Below are positions 7,721-15,714 of a stretch of 42,321 nt of DNA, in pieces (position 1 is the first letter of the stretch; each line of letters starts with the position of its first letter). Source of the stretch: Planctomycetota bacterium (GTDB taxonomy: Bacteria; Planctomycetota; JACQVV01); NCBI GenBank assembly GCA_016209595.1, contig JACQVV010000151.1:1-42321 (forward strand), in the 5' to 3' direction. Position numbers and translations under genes: made by a program. The notes beneath the pieces are model-generated. The model was not told the origin of the DNA, ran no database searches, and worked only from the letters and a program-made list of their open reading frames with translations.

Positions 7721-9070
7721 ATGAGCCAAGGAAAACACGTCGTCGCGATCGTGGGCGCCGCCGTCGCCGGAAGCGAAGCCGCGAGCGTCATGGCCGACCG
7801 CGGGATCCTCTCCGTGGTCTTCGACCAGAACCCCCGCCCGTTCGGGAAGATCGAGGACGGTCTTCCGCGCTGGCACGTGAAGCAGCGGAAGAAGGAATAC
7901 GAGAAGATCTCAGCGAAGCTCGCGCGGCCCGAGATCTCCTTCGTGCCGCTCACCACGCTGGGGAAGGACCTGCCCTTCGAGGAACTCCTCCGGGGCTGGG
8001 GTTTCAGCGCGGTCCTCCTCGCGAACGGTGCCTGGCGCGACCGCCCCCTCCCGGTCGAGGGAGTGGACGCCTACGCCGGCAAGGGTCTCGTGTACCAGAA
8101 CCCGTTCGTCTACTGGTTCAACCATTTCACGGAGAAGAACTACCGGGGGGAACAGTATCCGATCCTCGACAACGTCGCCGTGATCGGCGGCGGTCTCGCG
8201 TCGATCGACGTCGTCAAGATCCTCCAGATCGAGCTCACCCGCCGCGCCCTCGCGTCCCGCGGCATCGAGGTGGAGATGCTCGAGTTCGAGAAGAAGGGAA
8301 TCCCGAAAGTCCTCGAGTCGAAGGGCCTCTCGTGGGGGGACCTGGGCCTCAAGGGCTGCACTCTCTTCTACCGCCGCCGGGTCCAGGACATGCCGCTCGC
8401 GGAGTACCCCGACGGCGCGGACGAAAAGGCGAAGGAGAAGACCCACCAGATCCGGGCCCGCATCCTCGAGAACTGCCGCGAGAAGTTCCTCTTCCAGTTC
8501 CACGACCAGCACCTCCCCACGGGGCCGATCGTTGAGGGAGGGCGGCTCGTGGGGCTGAAGTTCGTCCGCACCCAGGTCGTGGGCGGCAAGGCCCAACCCC
8601 TCCCGGGCACCGAGTTCGACCATCGCACCCCCATGATCCTGAGCTCGATCGGGAGCGTTCCGGGAATCATCTCTGGGCTCGCCATGAAGGGGGAGACCTA
8701 CGAGGTCGAGGACTGGGACACGGGGAAGATCAAAGGGTACGAGCACCTCTGGGGCCTGGGGAATGTCGTCACCGGAAAGGGCAACATCCAGGCGTCGCTG
8801 AAGCACGGTTCGTTCGTCGCCGGACACGTCGCCTCGACGTACCTCGGTGTCTCGGGCGAAGCGGACGGGCCCGGCCTCTATGCCGCCCAGGAGGCAGCGG
8901 TGCAGGAGACGGCGGGGAAGATCGCCGCGAAGATCGGCGCCCGTCCGGTGCTCGCCATGGAGCGGGTCGAGGCGATCCTCGAGCGCGCGCGGAGCCGGCA
9001 ACGCCAGGTCGGCTACGATGGAAACCTCGCCGCCTGGCTCGCGAAGGTCACCCCGCCTGATATGGAGTAG
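7721..9070 (+). CDS. FAD-dependent NAD(P) oxidoreductase (adrenodoxin-reductase/GltD-like)
   Basis: A 449-aa two-nucleotide-binding flavoprotein. The N-terminal FAD Rossmann motif is AIVGAAVAGSEAA (second Gly of GxGxxG replaced by Ala), followed by VVFDQNPRPFGKIEDGLPRW, a segment like that of ferredoxin-NADP reductases of the adrenodoxin-reductase type and glutamate synthase small subunits. The second Rossmann motif, VAVIGGGLASIDVVK (about residue 150), would bind NAD(P)H, and YEHLWGLGNVVTGKGNIQAS near the C-terminus matches the conserved FAD-closing motif. It probably passes electrons between NAD(P)H and a ferredoxin or other acceptor, but no partner gene lies nearby. It has its own promoter and is followed 35 bases later by the CoaB fusion gene, perhaps cotranscribed. 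Confidence 0.85.
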   Translation: MSQGKHVVAIVGAAVAGSEAASVMADRGILSVVFDQNPRPFGKIEDGLPRWHVKQRKKEYEKISAKLARPEISFVPLTTLGKDLPFEELLRGWGFSAVLLANGAWRDRPLPVEGVDAYAGKGLVYQNPFVYWFNHFTEKNYRGEQYPILDNVAVIGGGLASIDVVKILQIELTRRALASRGIEVEMLEFEKKGIPKVLESKGLSWGDLGLKGCTLFYRRRVQDMPLAEYPDGADEKAKEKTHQIRARILENCREKFLFQFHDQHLPTGPIVEGGRLVGLKFVRTQVVGGKAQPLPGTEFDHRTPMILSSIGSVPGIISGLAMKGETYEVEDWDTGKIKGYEHLWGLGNVVTGKGNIQASLKHGSFVAGHVASTYLGVSGEADGPGLYAAQEAAVQETAGKIAAKIGARPVLAMERVEAILERARSRQRQVGYDGNLAAWLAKVTPPDME

Positions 9071-9105
9071 CCGCACCGACGTCAAGGGCACGAGGAGGAC
9101 GGGTC

Positions 9106-11022
9106 GTGAAGAAGCGGCTCACGGCGCTGGTCACGGCGGGGGGGACGCGCGAGCCGATCGACGACGTCCGGGTGATCGCCAACCGCTCGCGCGGCCTCTT
9201 CGGCGCGGCGATCGCCCGGGCCCTGGCTGACCGGGGTGTCGAAACCACGCTCCTCGCTTCGCTCGAACTCCTGCGGAACCCCGGCGCGCTCGACGGGCGT
9301 CTCCGCCTCGCGGGCTTCGACGCGTTCGCCGACCTCGCCGGCGAGATCGAACGCCTGACGGGCGAGGCTGTCCCCGACATCGTCTTCATGGCCGCGGCGG
9401 TCTCCGACTACTCTCCCGTTCCGCAGGAGGGGAAGATCTCTTCCAGGCCGCTGGAGATCACGCTACAGCTCGTCCGGAACCCGAAACTCATAGCGACGCT
9501 CCGCGACCAGTGCGGCGACGGGACGTTCCTCGTCGGTTTCAAACTTCTCTCGCGCGTCTCCCGCGATGCCCTCGTCCAGGCCGCCCTTTCTCAGGCACGC
9601 GCGAACCGCCTCGACCTCGTGGTCGCAAACGACCTCGCGGAGCTGGGCGAGCGGGACCATCCGGTCGTCCTCGTCACGCCCGAGGGAGTCACGATCCCGC
9701 TCTCGGGGGCGCGGGAGGATGTCGCGAGCCGGCTCGTGGCGATCGCGCTCGCGCGACGGGACACCCGCCGGTGCCGTCCCGAGTCAGCGGAGGCGCCTTC
9801 TCCGGAGGCCGAGAACGTTGCGCGCCGCGAAGAGGCCGCTTCGCTCGCCCGGTTCGGGACGGAGGCCGGGCTCCTGGAAGCCGAAGAAGGGAGCGCGTCT
9901 TCTCGAGCGGAAAACGGGCGGTTCTGGATCGCTTCGCCCGGCGGTGAGCCCGTACTGGCGGATCTCTTCCAGGAGTCGGGCCGGCTACGCCACTCCGGAG
10001 CCGTGCCGCCGCGCGAGGCGGTCCTCCACGGCTGGCTCTACGAGCACCTGCCCGGGATCGCCGCGATTCTCGCCGTCCCGCGCGCGCTCGTCCTCGCCGA
10101 CGCCCGGACCACGTTCCCGTATCCGCCCGACTCGATCGAGGAGGGAGAGGAGGTCCACCGCGCGCTCGCCTCCGCGGCGCTCGAGGGGTCCTGGACGGGC
10201 GGCCCGTTCGCCGTCTCGCTCGTCGGCGGGGGCGCGCTCCTGGGACTCGAACCGGGCGGCGTCCAGCGGCTCGCCAGGGAGTGGGCGAACGCGCGGCGAA
10301 TCTTCCTCGCCCAACTCGAGGAGCTCGGTCTCGCCGCCGAGGCCTCGCGCCTCGTCCTCGCGCCGGCTCTCGACTCCACGCGGATCGTCGGGGTGCTCGC
10401 CACGGGACCGGGACGAGGCTGGGTCTCCCTCCACGTCCTCCCCGGCGAGCGGGGAAAGGGCACCGGTGACAGGTTTGCCGAACGACTCGACCGGACGGCA
10501 AACGCGGTCGCTGTCCACGAGCGGGCGGGATCTCTCGGCTGGTGGGCGGCGCGCGGCTGGCGCGTCGCTCGCCGCGAGGAGGGCCTCGCGATCGTGGATC
10601 CGCCATCTCGGCGCGACGACCTCCGCGCAGCCGCATCGATCTGTCTCCTGGACCTCTCCAGCCGTCGCGTGCTCCTCGGCGAACGACTCACCGATCCGTG
10701 GAAGGGGTACTGGGCGTTCCCCGGCGGCGGCGTCAAGCCCGGCGAGGATCTCCTGGCGGCTGCCGCGCGCGAGCTCGCGGAGGAAACCGGACTCTCTCTT
10801 CCCACCACGCGGCCCCACTCCGCGCGCACCGTCGCCGTGGGGACGGGGCCCGACGGCCCGGCCTACTCGATCGCGAACTTCCTCTTTCTTTCCCTCGACG
10901 CACCGGCGCCCCGAACCACGCCCGAGATGCGCTGCGAGTGGCTGCCGCTAGCCGAGGCCCGCGCGAAGAGGCCGATGGCCGCGGGAACGCGCCGGATCCT
11001 CCGGAACCTGCCACGTCTATAG
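9106..11022 (+). CDS. Four-domain fusion: CoaB, class II aldolase-like, GNAT-like, Nudix
   Basis: 638 aa; GTG start at 9106 with GAGGAGG upstream. Residues 1-218 are a phosphopantothenate-cysteine ligase (CoaB/DFP) domain: VTAGGTREPIDDVR, VIANRSRG with N26, MAAAVSDYSP and EGKI with K110, LDLVVANDL. There is no CoaC decarboxylase part. Residues about 266-400 resemble a class II aldolase/adducin domain (LHGWLYEHLPGIAAILAVPR), but the metal-binding His-x-His is absent. Residues about 410-495 look GNAT-like (SLHVLPGERGKGTGDRFAER, then LGWWAARGWRV). Residues about 505-630 are Nudix, with a complete box from 541 (GGVKPGEDLL ... RELAEETGL). The domains are read without break in one frame. CoaB acts in coenzyme A synthesis; what the other modules add is unknown. 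The aldolase-like and GNAT-like calls are less certain than the two ends. Confidence 0.85.
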   Translation: MKKRLTALVTAGGTREPIDDVRVIANRSRGLFGAAIARALADRGVETTLLASLELLRNPGALDGRLRLAGFDAFADLAGEIERLTGEAVPDIVFMAAAVSDYSPVPQEGKISSRPLEITLQLVRNPKLIATLRDQCGDGTFLVGFKLLSRVSRDALVQAALSQARANRLDLVVANDLAELGERDHPVVLVTPEGVTIPLSGAREDVASRLVAIALARRDTRRCRPESAEAPSPEAENVARREEAASLARFGTEAGLLEAEEGSASSRAENGRFWIASPGGEPVLADLFQESGRLRHSGAVPPREAVLHGWLYEHLPGIAAILAVPRALVLADARTTFPYPPDSIEEGEEVHRALASAALEGSWTGGPFAVSLVGGGALLGLEPGGVQRLAREWANARRIFLAQLEELGLAAEASRLVLAPALDSTRIVGVLATGPGRGWVSLHVLPGERGKGTGDRFAERLDRTANAVAVHERAGSLGWWAARGWRVARREEGLAIVDPPSRRDDLRAAASICLLDLSSRRVLLGERLTDPWKGYWAFPGGGVKPGEDLLAAAARELAEETGLSLPTTRPHSARTVAVGTGPDGPAYSIANFLFLSLDAPAPRTTPEMRCEWLPLAEARAKRPMAAGTRRILRNLPRL

Positions 11023-11062
11023 TAGAATCCCGTCCAGGGTCCACGCAACGAGGGCCAGGACC

Positions 11063-11338
11063 ATGAAATCCTTGACGTTCACGTACCCCGACGATCTCGA
11101 GGAGGCAGTCCGCCTGACTCCGGAAGAGCTCGCCTCCCAGATTCGCCTGATGGCCGCCTTGAAGATGTTCGAGCTCGGCAAGATCTCCTCCGGCAAGGCC
11201 GGCGAGCTCGCGGGGATCTCCAGGGTCGAATTCCTGGACATGTGCGGGCGCTACAAGGTCTCCGTCTTCAACTACGCTCCCGAGGAGTTCGAGAAGGAGC
11301 TGGCGGGCGATATGGAGACACTGCGGAACCTCCCTTGA
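11063..11338 (+). CDS. UPF0175 family antitoxin-like protein
   Basis: A 91-aa protein matching the UPF0175 pattern: TYPDDLEEAVRLTPEELASQ, KMFELGKISSGKAGELAGIS, then RVEFLDMCGRYKVSVFNY, with a helix-turn-helix-like middle. UPF0175 proteins are usually antitoxins or DNA-binding partners placed before a DUF3368/PIN-domain toxin. Here the stop overlaps the ATG of exactly such a reading frame (TGATG at 11336-11340), but that toxin is truncated after 19 codons, leaving the antitoxin effectively an orphan. Confidence 0.88.
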   Translation: MKSLTFTYPDDLEEAVRLTPEELASQIRLMAALKMFELGKISSGKAGELAGISRVEFLDMCGRYKVSVFNYAPEEFEKELAGDMETLRNLP

Positions 11339-11397
11339 TGGGAGCCGTCTCGAACACGGGGCCCTTGATCGCCCTGGCCAAGGCGGACCGTCTATAG
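11338..11397 (+). pseudogene. Truncated DUF3368/PIN toxin remnant
   Basis: Starting at the ATG that overlaps the UPF0175 stop, the frame reads MGAVSNTGPLIALAKADRL and then TAG. SNTGPLIALAK is the characteristic first strand and helix of DUF3368 PIN-domain toxins (normally about 150 aa), including the first catalytic-site region. The frame stops at CTATAG, where the minus-strand CPBP gene also ends (its stop is 11392-11394), so the rest of the toxin was probably removed by a deletion or rearrangement that brought the CPBP gene next to it. Confidence 0.75.
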
Positions 11398-12048
11398 TCC
11401 CCCCAGCGGGTCCTGCGAGAGGACGAGCGGGTAGGCGAGCGACGCGAGGATCCCGTGCGAGATCCCGAGCACCCAGACGTTCGGCCAGCGCCGGTAGAGC
11501 CACGACCAGCCCGCGCCGGCCGCGAGGGTGATCGGGACGAGCGGAGCATTGCCGACGTGGACGAGAGCAAAGACGCTCGCGGTGACGGCAATCGGAAGGA
11601 AACGTCCGGGCAGGAGCAGGACAAGCCTCCGGTGGAGGACGCCCTGGAACACCAGCTGCTGGACGATCCCGTAGAGAGGATAGGCAGGGAGTAGCAGCGC
11701 GAGTTCGGGCCGCCAGAGAGGGCGTCCCGAAATGAGCGCCCATAGGACGCAGAGGAGTGCCCCCGCCGCCGTGAACAGGCCGACGGCAAACGCGCTCCTT
11801 GCCAAGTTGTCCGCCCGTAGCCCGAAGTCGCGCCAAGTCTCGCGACCCCGCAGCCGGACGAGGACGCCGTAGCCCGCGACGAGCGCGAGCACCGCGGGGA
11901 CGAGCCAGCGCTTGGGGATTTCCTCGAGCTCCGCCGCGACGTAGCCGGCCACTAGAACGAGCACGATCGCGATGTCTGTCAGGGCTTCGGATAGGGAGGA
12001 CGCAGGACGGTCCGCGGCTTCAGGGACGGCGCGTTCGCTGTGATCCAC
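11392..12048 (-). CDS. CPBP/CAAX-like membrane protein with altered motif 1
   Basis: A polytopic membrane protein with CPBP (Abi, CAAX-protease-like) layout: several hydrophobic helices, motif 2 as FALVH, and motif 3 as GISHG near the C-terminus. Motif 1, usually EExxxR, reads QQLVFQ here (in YGIVQQLVFQGVLHRRL), so both catalytic glutamates and the arginine are replaced. Activity as a glutamic intramembrane protease is therefore doubtful; it may be a variant or inactive relative. The start is uncertain: GTG 12048, ATG 12078 and GTG 11964 are in frame, the first two overlapping the end of the lipoprotein gene. I give 12048 because it keeps the whole first membrane segment. Confidence 0.72.
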   Translation of the reverse strand: MDHSERAVPEAADRPASSLSEALTDIAIVLVLVAGYVAAELEEIPKRWLVPAVLALVAGYGVLVRLRGRETWRDFGLRADNLARSAFAVGLFTAAGALLCVLWALISGRPLWRPELALLLPAYPLYGIVQQLVFQGVLHRRLVLLLPGRFLPIAVTASVFALVHVGNAPLVPITLAAGAGWSWLYRRWPNVWVLGISHGILASLAYPLVLSQDPLGGL

Positions 12049-12395
12049 TTCTGGGCCTCGGCGCAGCATTCTCGACATACGTACGCCCCCGCTTCTTTGC
12101 ACTCGCTGACGATGCACCCTCCGAGGAGCGGATCGTCCGTGAACGGGAACCCCTTTTCCCTCGCGTTCCAGTATCGCTGATCCTCCCCGCCCGGCCGATA
12201 GAGACCGTACTCGATGATGAGGAGCTTCGCCTCCATCCGGGTCCCGTGGATCGAACAGCGAGCCGGGGGCATGTCGTCCGGGTCCTGCCAGCGAGCCTCC
12301 GGATCGCGCGAACTCTCGCACGCCGCCAAGGCGAAGGCGGCCAGGACGGACGCGATCAACGTCCGAGGTGCAACCGCTCTTCGTTGACAGTTCAC
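11979..12395 (-). CDS. Putative lipoprotein with Cys-rich domain
   Basis: A 138-aa protein with a type II signal sequence: basic start, hydrophobic core LIASVLAAFALAAC and lipobox LAAC ending at C26. The mature part has CSIHGTRMEAKLLIIEYGL, a further Cys in GGCIVSEC and a CRECC cluster, which suggests a metal-binding or disulfide-bonded domain seen in uncharacterised exported proteins; no function is known. GTG start at 12395 with AGGAA upstream. It lies 17 bases downstream of tRNA-Ser on the same strand and may share its promoter. Confidence 0.75.
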   Translation of the reverse strand: MNCQRRAVAPRTLIASVLAAFALAACESSRDPEARWQDPDDMPPARCSIHGTRMEAKLLIIEYGLYRPGGEDQRYWNAREKGFPFTDDPLLGGCIVSECKEAGAYVCRECCAEAQKWITANAPSLKPRTVLRPPYPKP

Positions 12396-12411
12396 CGGCG
12401 GGTTCCTAGAT

Positions 12412-12500
12412 TGGCGGAGGGGACAGGAATCGAACCTGCATACCCTTTCGGGTTACCAGCTTTCAAGGCTGGCGCACTCACCACACTGTGCGACCCCTCC
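12412..12500 (-). tRNA. tRNA-Ser (anticodon UGA)
   Basis: On the minus strand: acceptor GGAGGGG pairing with CCCCTCC, D arm with GCAC/GTGC, anticodon stem CCAGC/GCTGG with loop CTTGAAA (anticodon TGA), a long variable arm containing the ACCC/GGGT hairpin typical of serine tRNAs, T loop TTCGATT, discriminator G and an encoded CCA (12412-12414). All arms pair well. Confidence 0.96.
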
Positions 12501-12509
12501 GGATTTCCG

Positions 12510-14489
12510 ATGAAGCGTAGCCAAGGGTCGCCGCGAAAGTCAATTCCGGACAGGAGCCGGGCGCGCGGGGCGCTCGTCCCGGCCGCCTGGGGAGGCGTGC
12601 TCCTCTTGCTCGCCGCGCTCGCCTGGACCGACCTCTGGGCGGCGGACATCTGGTGGCAGATGGCAACGGGGCGCCGGATCGTGGAGCAGGGCGCGGTGCC
12701 GCGGGAGGATCCTTTCTCCTGGATGACGGAGGGCCGGGAGTGGATCGAGCCCCGTTGGGGCTACGAGGCGCTTCTCTACCTGCTCTTTCGCGCGGCGGGT
12801 CCGGCGGGGACGGTCGTCGCCAAGGCGATCGTGCTCGCTGCCGCCTTCGTGCTGGCCGCGCGGGCGGTGCCGGCGCGCCGGGCGGCGGGCGTCTCGCTCG
12901 CGGTCCTCGCGCTCGGGGTCGTTGCCGCGAGCGATCGCTTCCGCGTCCGGCCGGAGGTCCTTTCCTATCTTCTGTTCGCCTTCTTCCTGTTCGCGCTAGA
13001 GCGGGCGCGCCGGCGCCCGCGGTGGCTCCTCGCCCTTCCCCCGGCCGCGGTTCTCTGGGCGAACGTCCACTCGATCTCGCTGCTAGCTCCGGTCCTCGTC
13101 GGGATCTACGCCGCCGGGGAGCTCGGCGACCGGTTCCGGCGCCGGATCGCGGGGCGCCCGCGCGGCCGAGACCGCCTCCTCGTGCTGGCGCTCGCCGCTC
13201 TTGCCTGCGCCGCGGCGCTCTTCGCGAATCCATACGGCTACAAGGCGGCCGTGGAGCTCCCGTGGAGGCTCTTTCGCGAGATCCGGGCCGGCCACGTCTA
13301 CGCCGAGGAGATCACCGAGTTCTGGCCTCCGTGGCGTCATTCGGGGCACTACCTGTGGGCCTACTGGACGATGCTCGCCGCGGCGGGGCTCCTCGTGGCC
13401 GCCGCGATCCGACGCCTGCGGACGGCGCACGTCCTCGCCTTCGCCGCCTTCGCCTATCTCTCGATCGAGGCGGTCCGGAACATCCCGCTCCTCGTCCTCG
13501 TGGCTATCCCTGTGGCGAATGCCGCGCTCGCGGGGTTTCGCGTTCCGCGACTCCGGATCCCGCGACGGGCCGATCGCGCGCTCCTCGGCTCCATTCCCGT
13601 GGTCTCTCTCGGCCTCGTGTTCCTCGTGGCAACCGACTGCTGGTACGTGAGCGAGGGCTCGACGCGGCGCTTCGGCTGCGGCGTGTCCGAGTATCAGTTC
13701 CCCATCCACGCGACCCAGTTCCTGAAAGAGCGCGGGATCCCGGGGCGTGGATTCTCCGGCGAGGCGGATGCGAGCTACCTCATATGGTCCGGGTTCCCCG
13801 TCTTCACCGACGGGCGGCTAGAACTCCACGACGTCGCGGACTTCGAGACGGCTCTCGCGATCGGCCGCGGGGAAAGGAACCTCGAGGAGGAGCTCCCGGA
13901 CGTCTCCTGGTGCCTCGTAAACCTCGCGGCCCACCAGCCTCTCGTGACGCGCCTGGAGCATCCGGATTCCCCCTGGGTCTTCGCGTATGTGGACGGGGTT
14001 TCCGCGGTCTACGTCCGCCGCGACCTGGAGCTTGCCGCGCCCCTCCCTGTCGAGGCCCTCGATGCCGCCCGCGCCGAGTGCCCGGGGACCTTCTGGCGCG
14101 CGAGCGACCCGGTTCTCTCGCGTCGCCTCGGCTGGTTCTACTTCCGGCGCGGCGACCCGGAGCGCGCGATCGAGTTCTTCTCGCGGGCGGACGGGGTCCG
14201 GCCGCTCGACCCGCGGAGCCTCCTGGAATGGGGCGAGATGCACGTCGAGCGAAACCGCCGGGCCGGTGCGCGGGAGGATCTCGAGGCCGCCGAGGGCATC
14301 TTCCGCCGAGCGGCCCGCGAGGCACCCCAGGCGCCGGAGCCGCATCGCTGGCTCGCGGGACTCGCGCTCCAGCTCCGCGACGACCGCGAGGAGGCGATCC
14401 GGGAGCTCCGGGAGTACGAACGGCTGGGAGGAAGGGACGCGCAGACGCTCCAATTGCTCCGGGAGCTGGAGAAGCGACGCGCCAAGTGA
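12510..14489 (+). CDS. GT-C-like polytopic membrane protein with C-terminal TPR-like part
   Basis: 659 aa. About ten hydrophobic helices in the first 400 residues, including LLLLAALAW, AIVLAAAFVLA and LLVLALAALACAAALFANP. Early loops carry DIWWQMATGRRIVEQGAVPR and DPFSWMTEGREWIEPRWGYE, the pattern of GT-C fold, PMT/ArnT-like proteins of unknown substrate. A soluble domain follows (FKER/GEADASYLIW/FTDGRLELHD), then TPR-like helices (RRLGWFYFRRGDPERAIEFF). These proteins may move sugars from lipid carriers, but the substrate is unknown. ATG start at 12510; the tRNA-Ser promoter lies inside the first 12 codons on the other strand, and no Shine-Dalgarno is seen, so a later start (GTG 12597) is possible. 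Confidence 0.8.
   Translation: MKRSQGSPRKSIPDRSRARGALVPAAWGGVLLLLAALAWTDLWAADIWWQMATGRRIVEQGAVPREDPFSWMTEGREWIEPRWGYEALLYLLFRAAGPAGTVVAKAIVLAAAFVLAARAVPARRAAGVSLAVLALGVVAASDRFRVRPEVLSYLLFAFFLFALERARRRPRWLLALPPAAVLWANVHSISLLAPVLVGIYAAGELGDRFRRRIAGRPRGRDRLLVLALAALACAAALFANPYGYKAAVELPWRLFREIRAGHVYAEEITEFWPPWRHSGHYLWAYWTMLAAAGLLVAAAIRRLRTAHVLAFAAFAYLSIEAVRNIPLLVLVAIPVANAALAGFRVPRLRIPRRADRALLGSIPVVSLGLVFLVATDCWYVSEGSTRRFGCGVSEYQFPIHATQFLKERGIPGRGFSGEADASYLIWSGFPVFTDGRLELHDVADFETALAIGRGERNLEEELPDVSWCLVNLAAHQPLVTRLEHPDSPWVFAYVDGVSAVYVRRDLELAAPLPVEALDAARAECPGTFWRASDPVLSRRLGWFYFRRGDPERAIEFFSRADGVRPLDPRSLLEWGEMHVERNRRAGAREDLEAAEGIFRRAAREAPQAPEPHRWLAGLALQLRDDREEAIRELREYERLGGRDAQTLQLLRELEKRRAK
12514..12543 (-). 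promoter_or_regulatory. Promoter of tRNA-Ser
   Basis: On the minus strand TTGACT (12543-12538), an 18-base spacer and TACGCT (12519-12514), about 13 bases before the mature tRNA 5' end. It lies within the first codons of the divergent membrane-protein gene. Confidence 0.6.
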
Positions 14490-14530
14490 CCCCTTGACGA
14501 TTGTGGCTTCATCTCCGCACGATGGCGGAG

Positions 14531-14537
14531 AAGGAGG
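14531..14537 (+). promoter_or_regulatory. Ribosome-binding site deciding the start at 14546
   Basis: AAGGAGG, eight bases before ATG 14546. It rules out the earlier in-frame start at 14501 and gives a protein that begins with its signal peptide. Confidence 0.8.
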
Positions 14538-14545
14538 ACGCGCTC

Positions 14546-14860
14546 ATGCCCCGATTCCTCACGGTGTTGCTGCTCTCGCTCTGGACGATCCAATTCTCGC
14601 CGTGCGTTCGCGCCCAGGAGAACGGAGGCGAAGAGGTCCCCGAGGCGGTCCAGGCGATCCTGGATCGCGTCCATACGCTGGACCATTTCGCCGTGGCCAA
14701 CACGAAGATCATCCTGCGCGACTCGACCGGCGACACGATCTTCACGTTCGAGTACGAGGAGCAGGACGGGGTGCACGTGCTCGCCGGGTTCGTGGAGACC
14801 TATGGCGAAGTCGTGGAGATGGTAGAGGTCTCCAACGTCGAGCTCGAGTTCGAGGAGTGA
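14546..14860 (+). CDS. Small secreted protein, unknown function
   Basis: A 104-aa protein starting MPRFLTVLLLSLWTIQFSPC, a signal peptide probably cleaved near VRAQ/ENGG. The mature part is acidic and has no cysteines and no recognised family: helical near VPEAVQAILDRVHTLDHF, then beta-rich (TKIILRDSTGDTIFTFEYEE), ending in repeated Glu-Val pairs. It follows the membrane protein gene by 56 bases and could be cotranscribed. Confidence 0.75.
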   Translation: MPRFLTVLLLSLWTIQFSPCVRAQENGGEEVPEAVQAILDRVHTLDHFAVANTKIILRDSTGDTIFTFEYEEQDGVHVLAGFVETYGEVVEMVEVSNVELEFEE

Positions 14861-14907
14861 CGCGCTCGGCCGAACAGGGAATGCCCTGAAGGCGTATACT
14901 ACTGGGC

Positions 14908-15588
14908 ATGAGTGGAACGCTGACGGTCACGGGCCCCCGGATCGGGATCGAGATGCCGGCGGACATCGCACGCCTCGATTCCTTCCGCGAGTGGGTCCGG
15001 ACTCTCGGGGAGGACGGACCTCGCGTCCATTACTCGAACGGGAACGTACTGGTTGACATGTCGCCACAGGACTTGGGGAACCATCTGCCTGTCATTTCGT
15101 CCATCAACTCCGCGCTCGTCCAGTTGTCACGCCAGATGGATGCCGGCGAGTATTACGCGGACGGGGCATGGCTGACGAACGAGGAGGCGGACCTCAGCAC
15201 CGAGCCGGACGGCCTCTACATCCTGTGGCAGACCTTCCGGTCGGGTGAGGTTCGCTTCGAACCGAGGAAGACGGGCGAGGGCTCGATCGAGTTCACCGGC
15301 CGCGGCGACATGGTCCTCGAAGTCGTGAGCGACTCGTCGGAGGCCAAAGACCTCGTCGATCTGGTTCGGGACTACGCCAGGGCTGGCTTCCATGAGTATT
15401 GGATCGTCGACGCGCGTCGCGGCGCGCTCGTGTTTCGGATCCTCGTTCTCGATGCCGGGAGCTACCGCGAGGTCGAGCCCGATGCGGGCGGATGGCTGCG
15501 GTCCCCCGTGTGGGGCCGTGCGTTTCGGCTCGTTCGAACGACAAACGCGATCGGGGAGCCTCGCTATGACCTCGAAGTGCGAGAGTAG
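14908..15588 (+). CDS. Uma2 family (DUF820) nuclease-like protein
   Basis: A 226-aa protein with the Uma2/DUF820 PD-(D/E)XK-like pattern: TEPDGLYIL (Asp of the PD motif), GRGDMVLEVVSDSSEAKD (Glu and nearby Lys), and YARAGFHEYWIVDARR, the usual family ending. Uma2 proteins are abundant in cyanobacteria and planctomycetes; they have a restriction-endonuclease-like fold but no proven role. ATG 14908; no partner gene adjoins it. Confidence 0.9.
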   Translation: MSGTLTVTGPRIGIEMPADIARLDSFREWVRTLGEDGPRVHYSNGNVLVDMSPQDLGNHLPVISSINSALVQLSRQMDAGEYYADGAWLTNEEADLSTEPDGLYILWQTFRSGEVRFEPRKTGEGSIEFTGRGDMVLEVVSDSSEAKDLVDLVRDYARAGFHEYWIVDARRGALVFRILVLDAGSYREVEPDAGGWLRSPVWGRAFRLVRTTNAIGEPRYDLEVRE

Positions 15589-15650
15589 CCCCTCGCGGGT
15601 AGACATCACGGTAGGGCGAGCCGCCTGAAGCCCGAACGCTCCCGCGCGGA

Positions 15651-15679
15651 TTGACACGCCCGAGCGGCTCCCGTAACTT
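15651..15679 (+). promoter_or_regulatory. Sigma-70-type promoter for lysS
   Basis: TTGACA (15651-15656), a 17-base spacer and TAACTT (15674-15679). It lies 35 bases before the lysS ATG and is the clearest promoter in the window. Confidence 0.75.
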
Positions 15680-15714
15680 GGCGGCTTCGTCGTGCCAACG
15701 GGAACAGCGCCGCC

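Noticed and set aside
11799..12509. Upstream extension of the membrane-protein frame through the lipoprotein gene and tRNA
   Set aside because: It would run antisense through the tRNA and the lipoprotein; the ATG at 12510 begins the membrane protein.
14861..15714. Mobile element or phage signs around the Uma2 gene
   Set aside because: No transposase, integrase, inverted terminal repeats or att-like sequence seen near the tRNA or Uma2 gene.
15589..15714. T-box or other leader element before lysS
   Set aside because: No T-box consensus or antiterminator pairing; a simple promoter and short leader explain the region.
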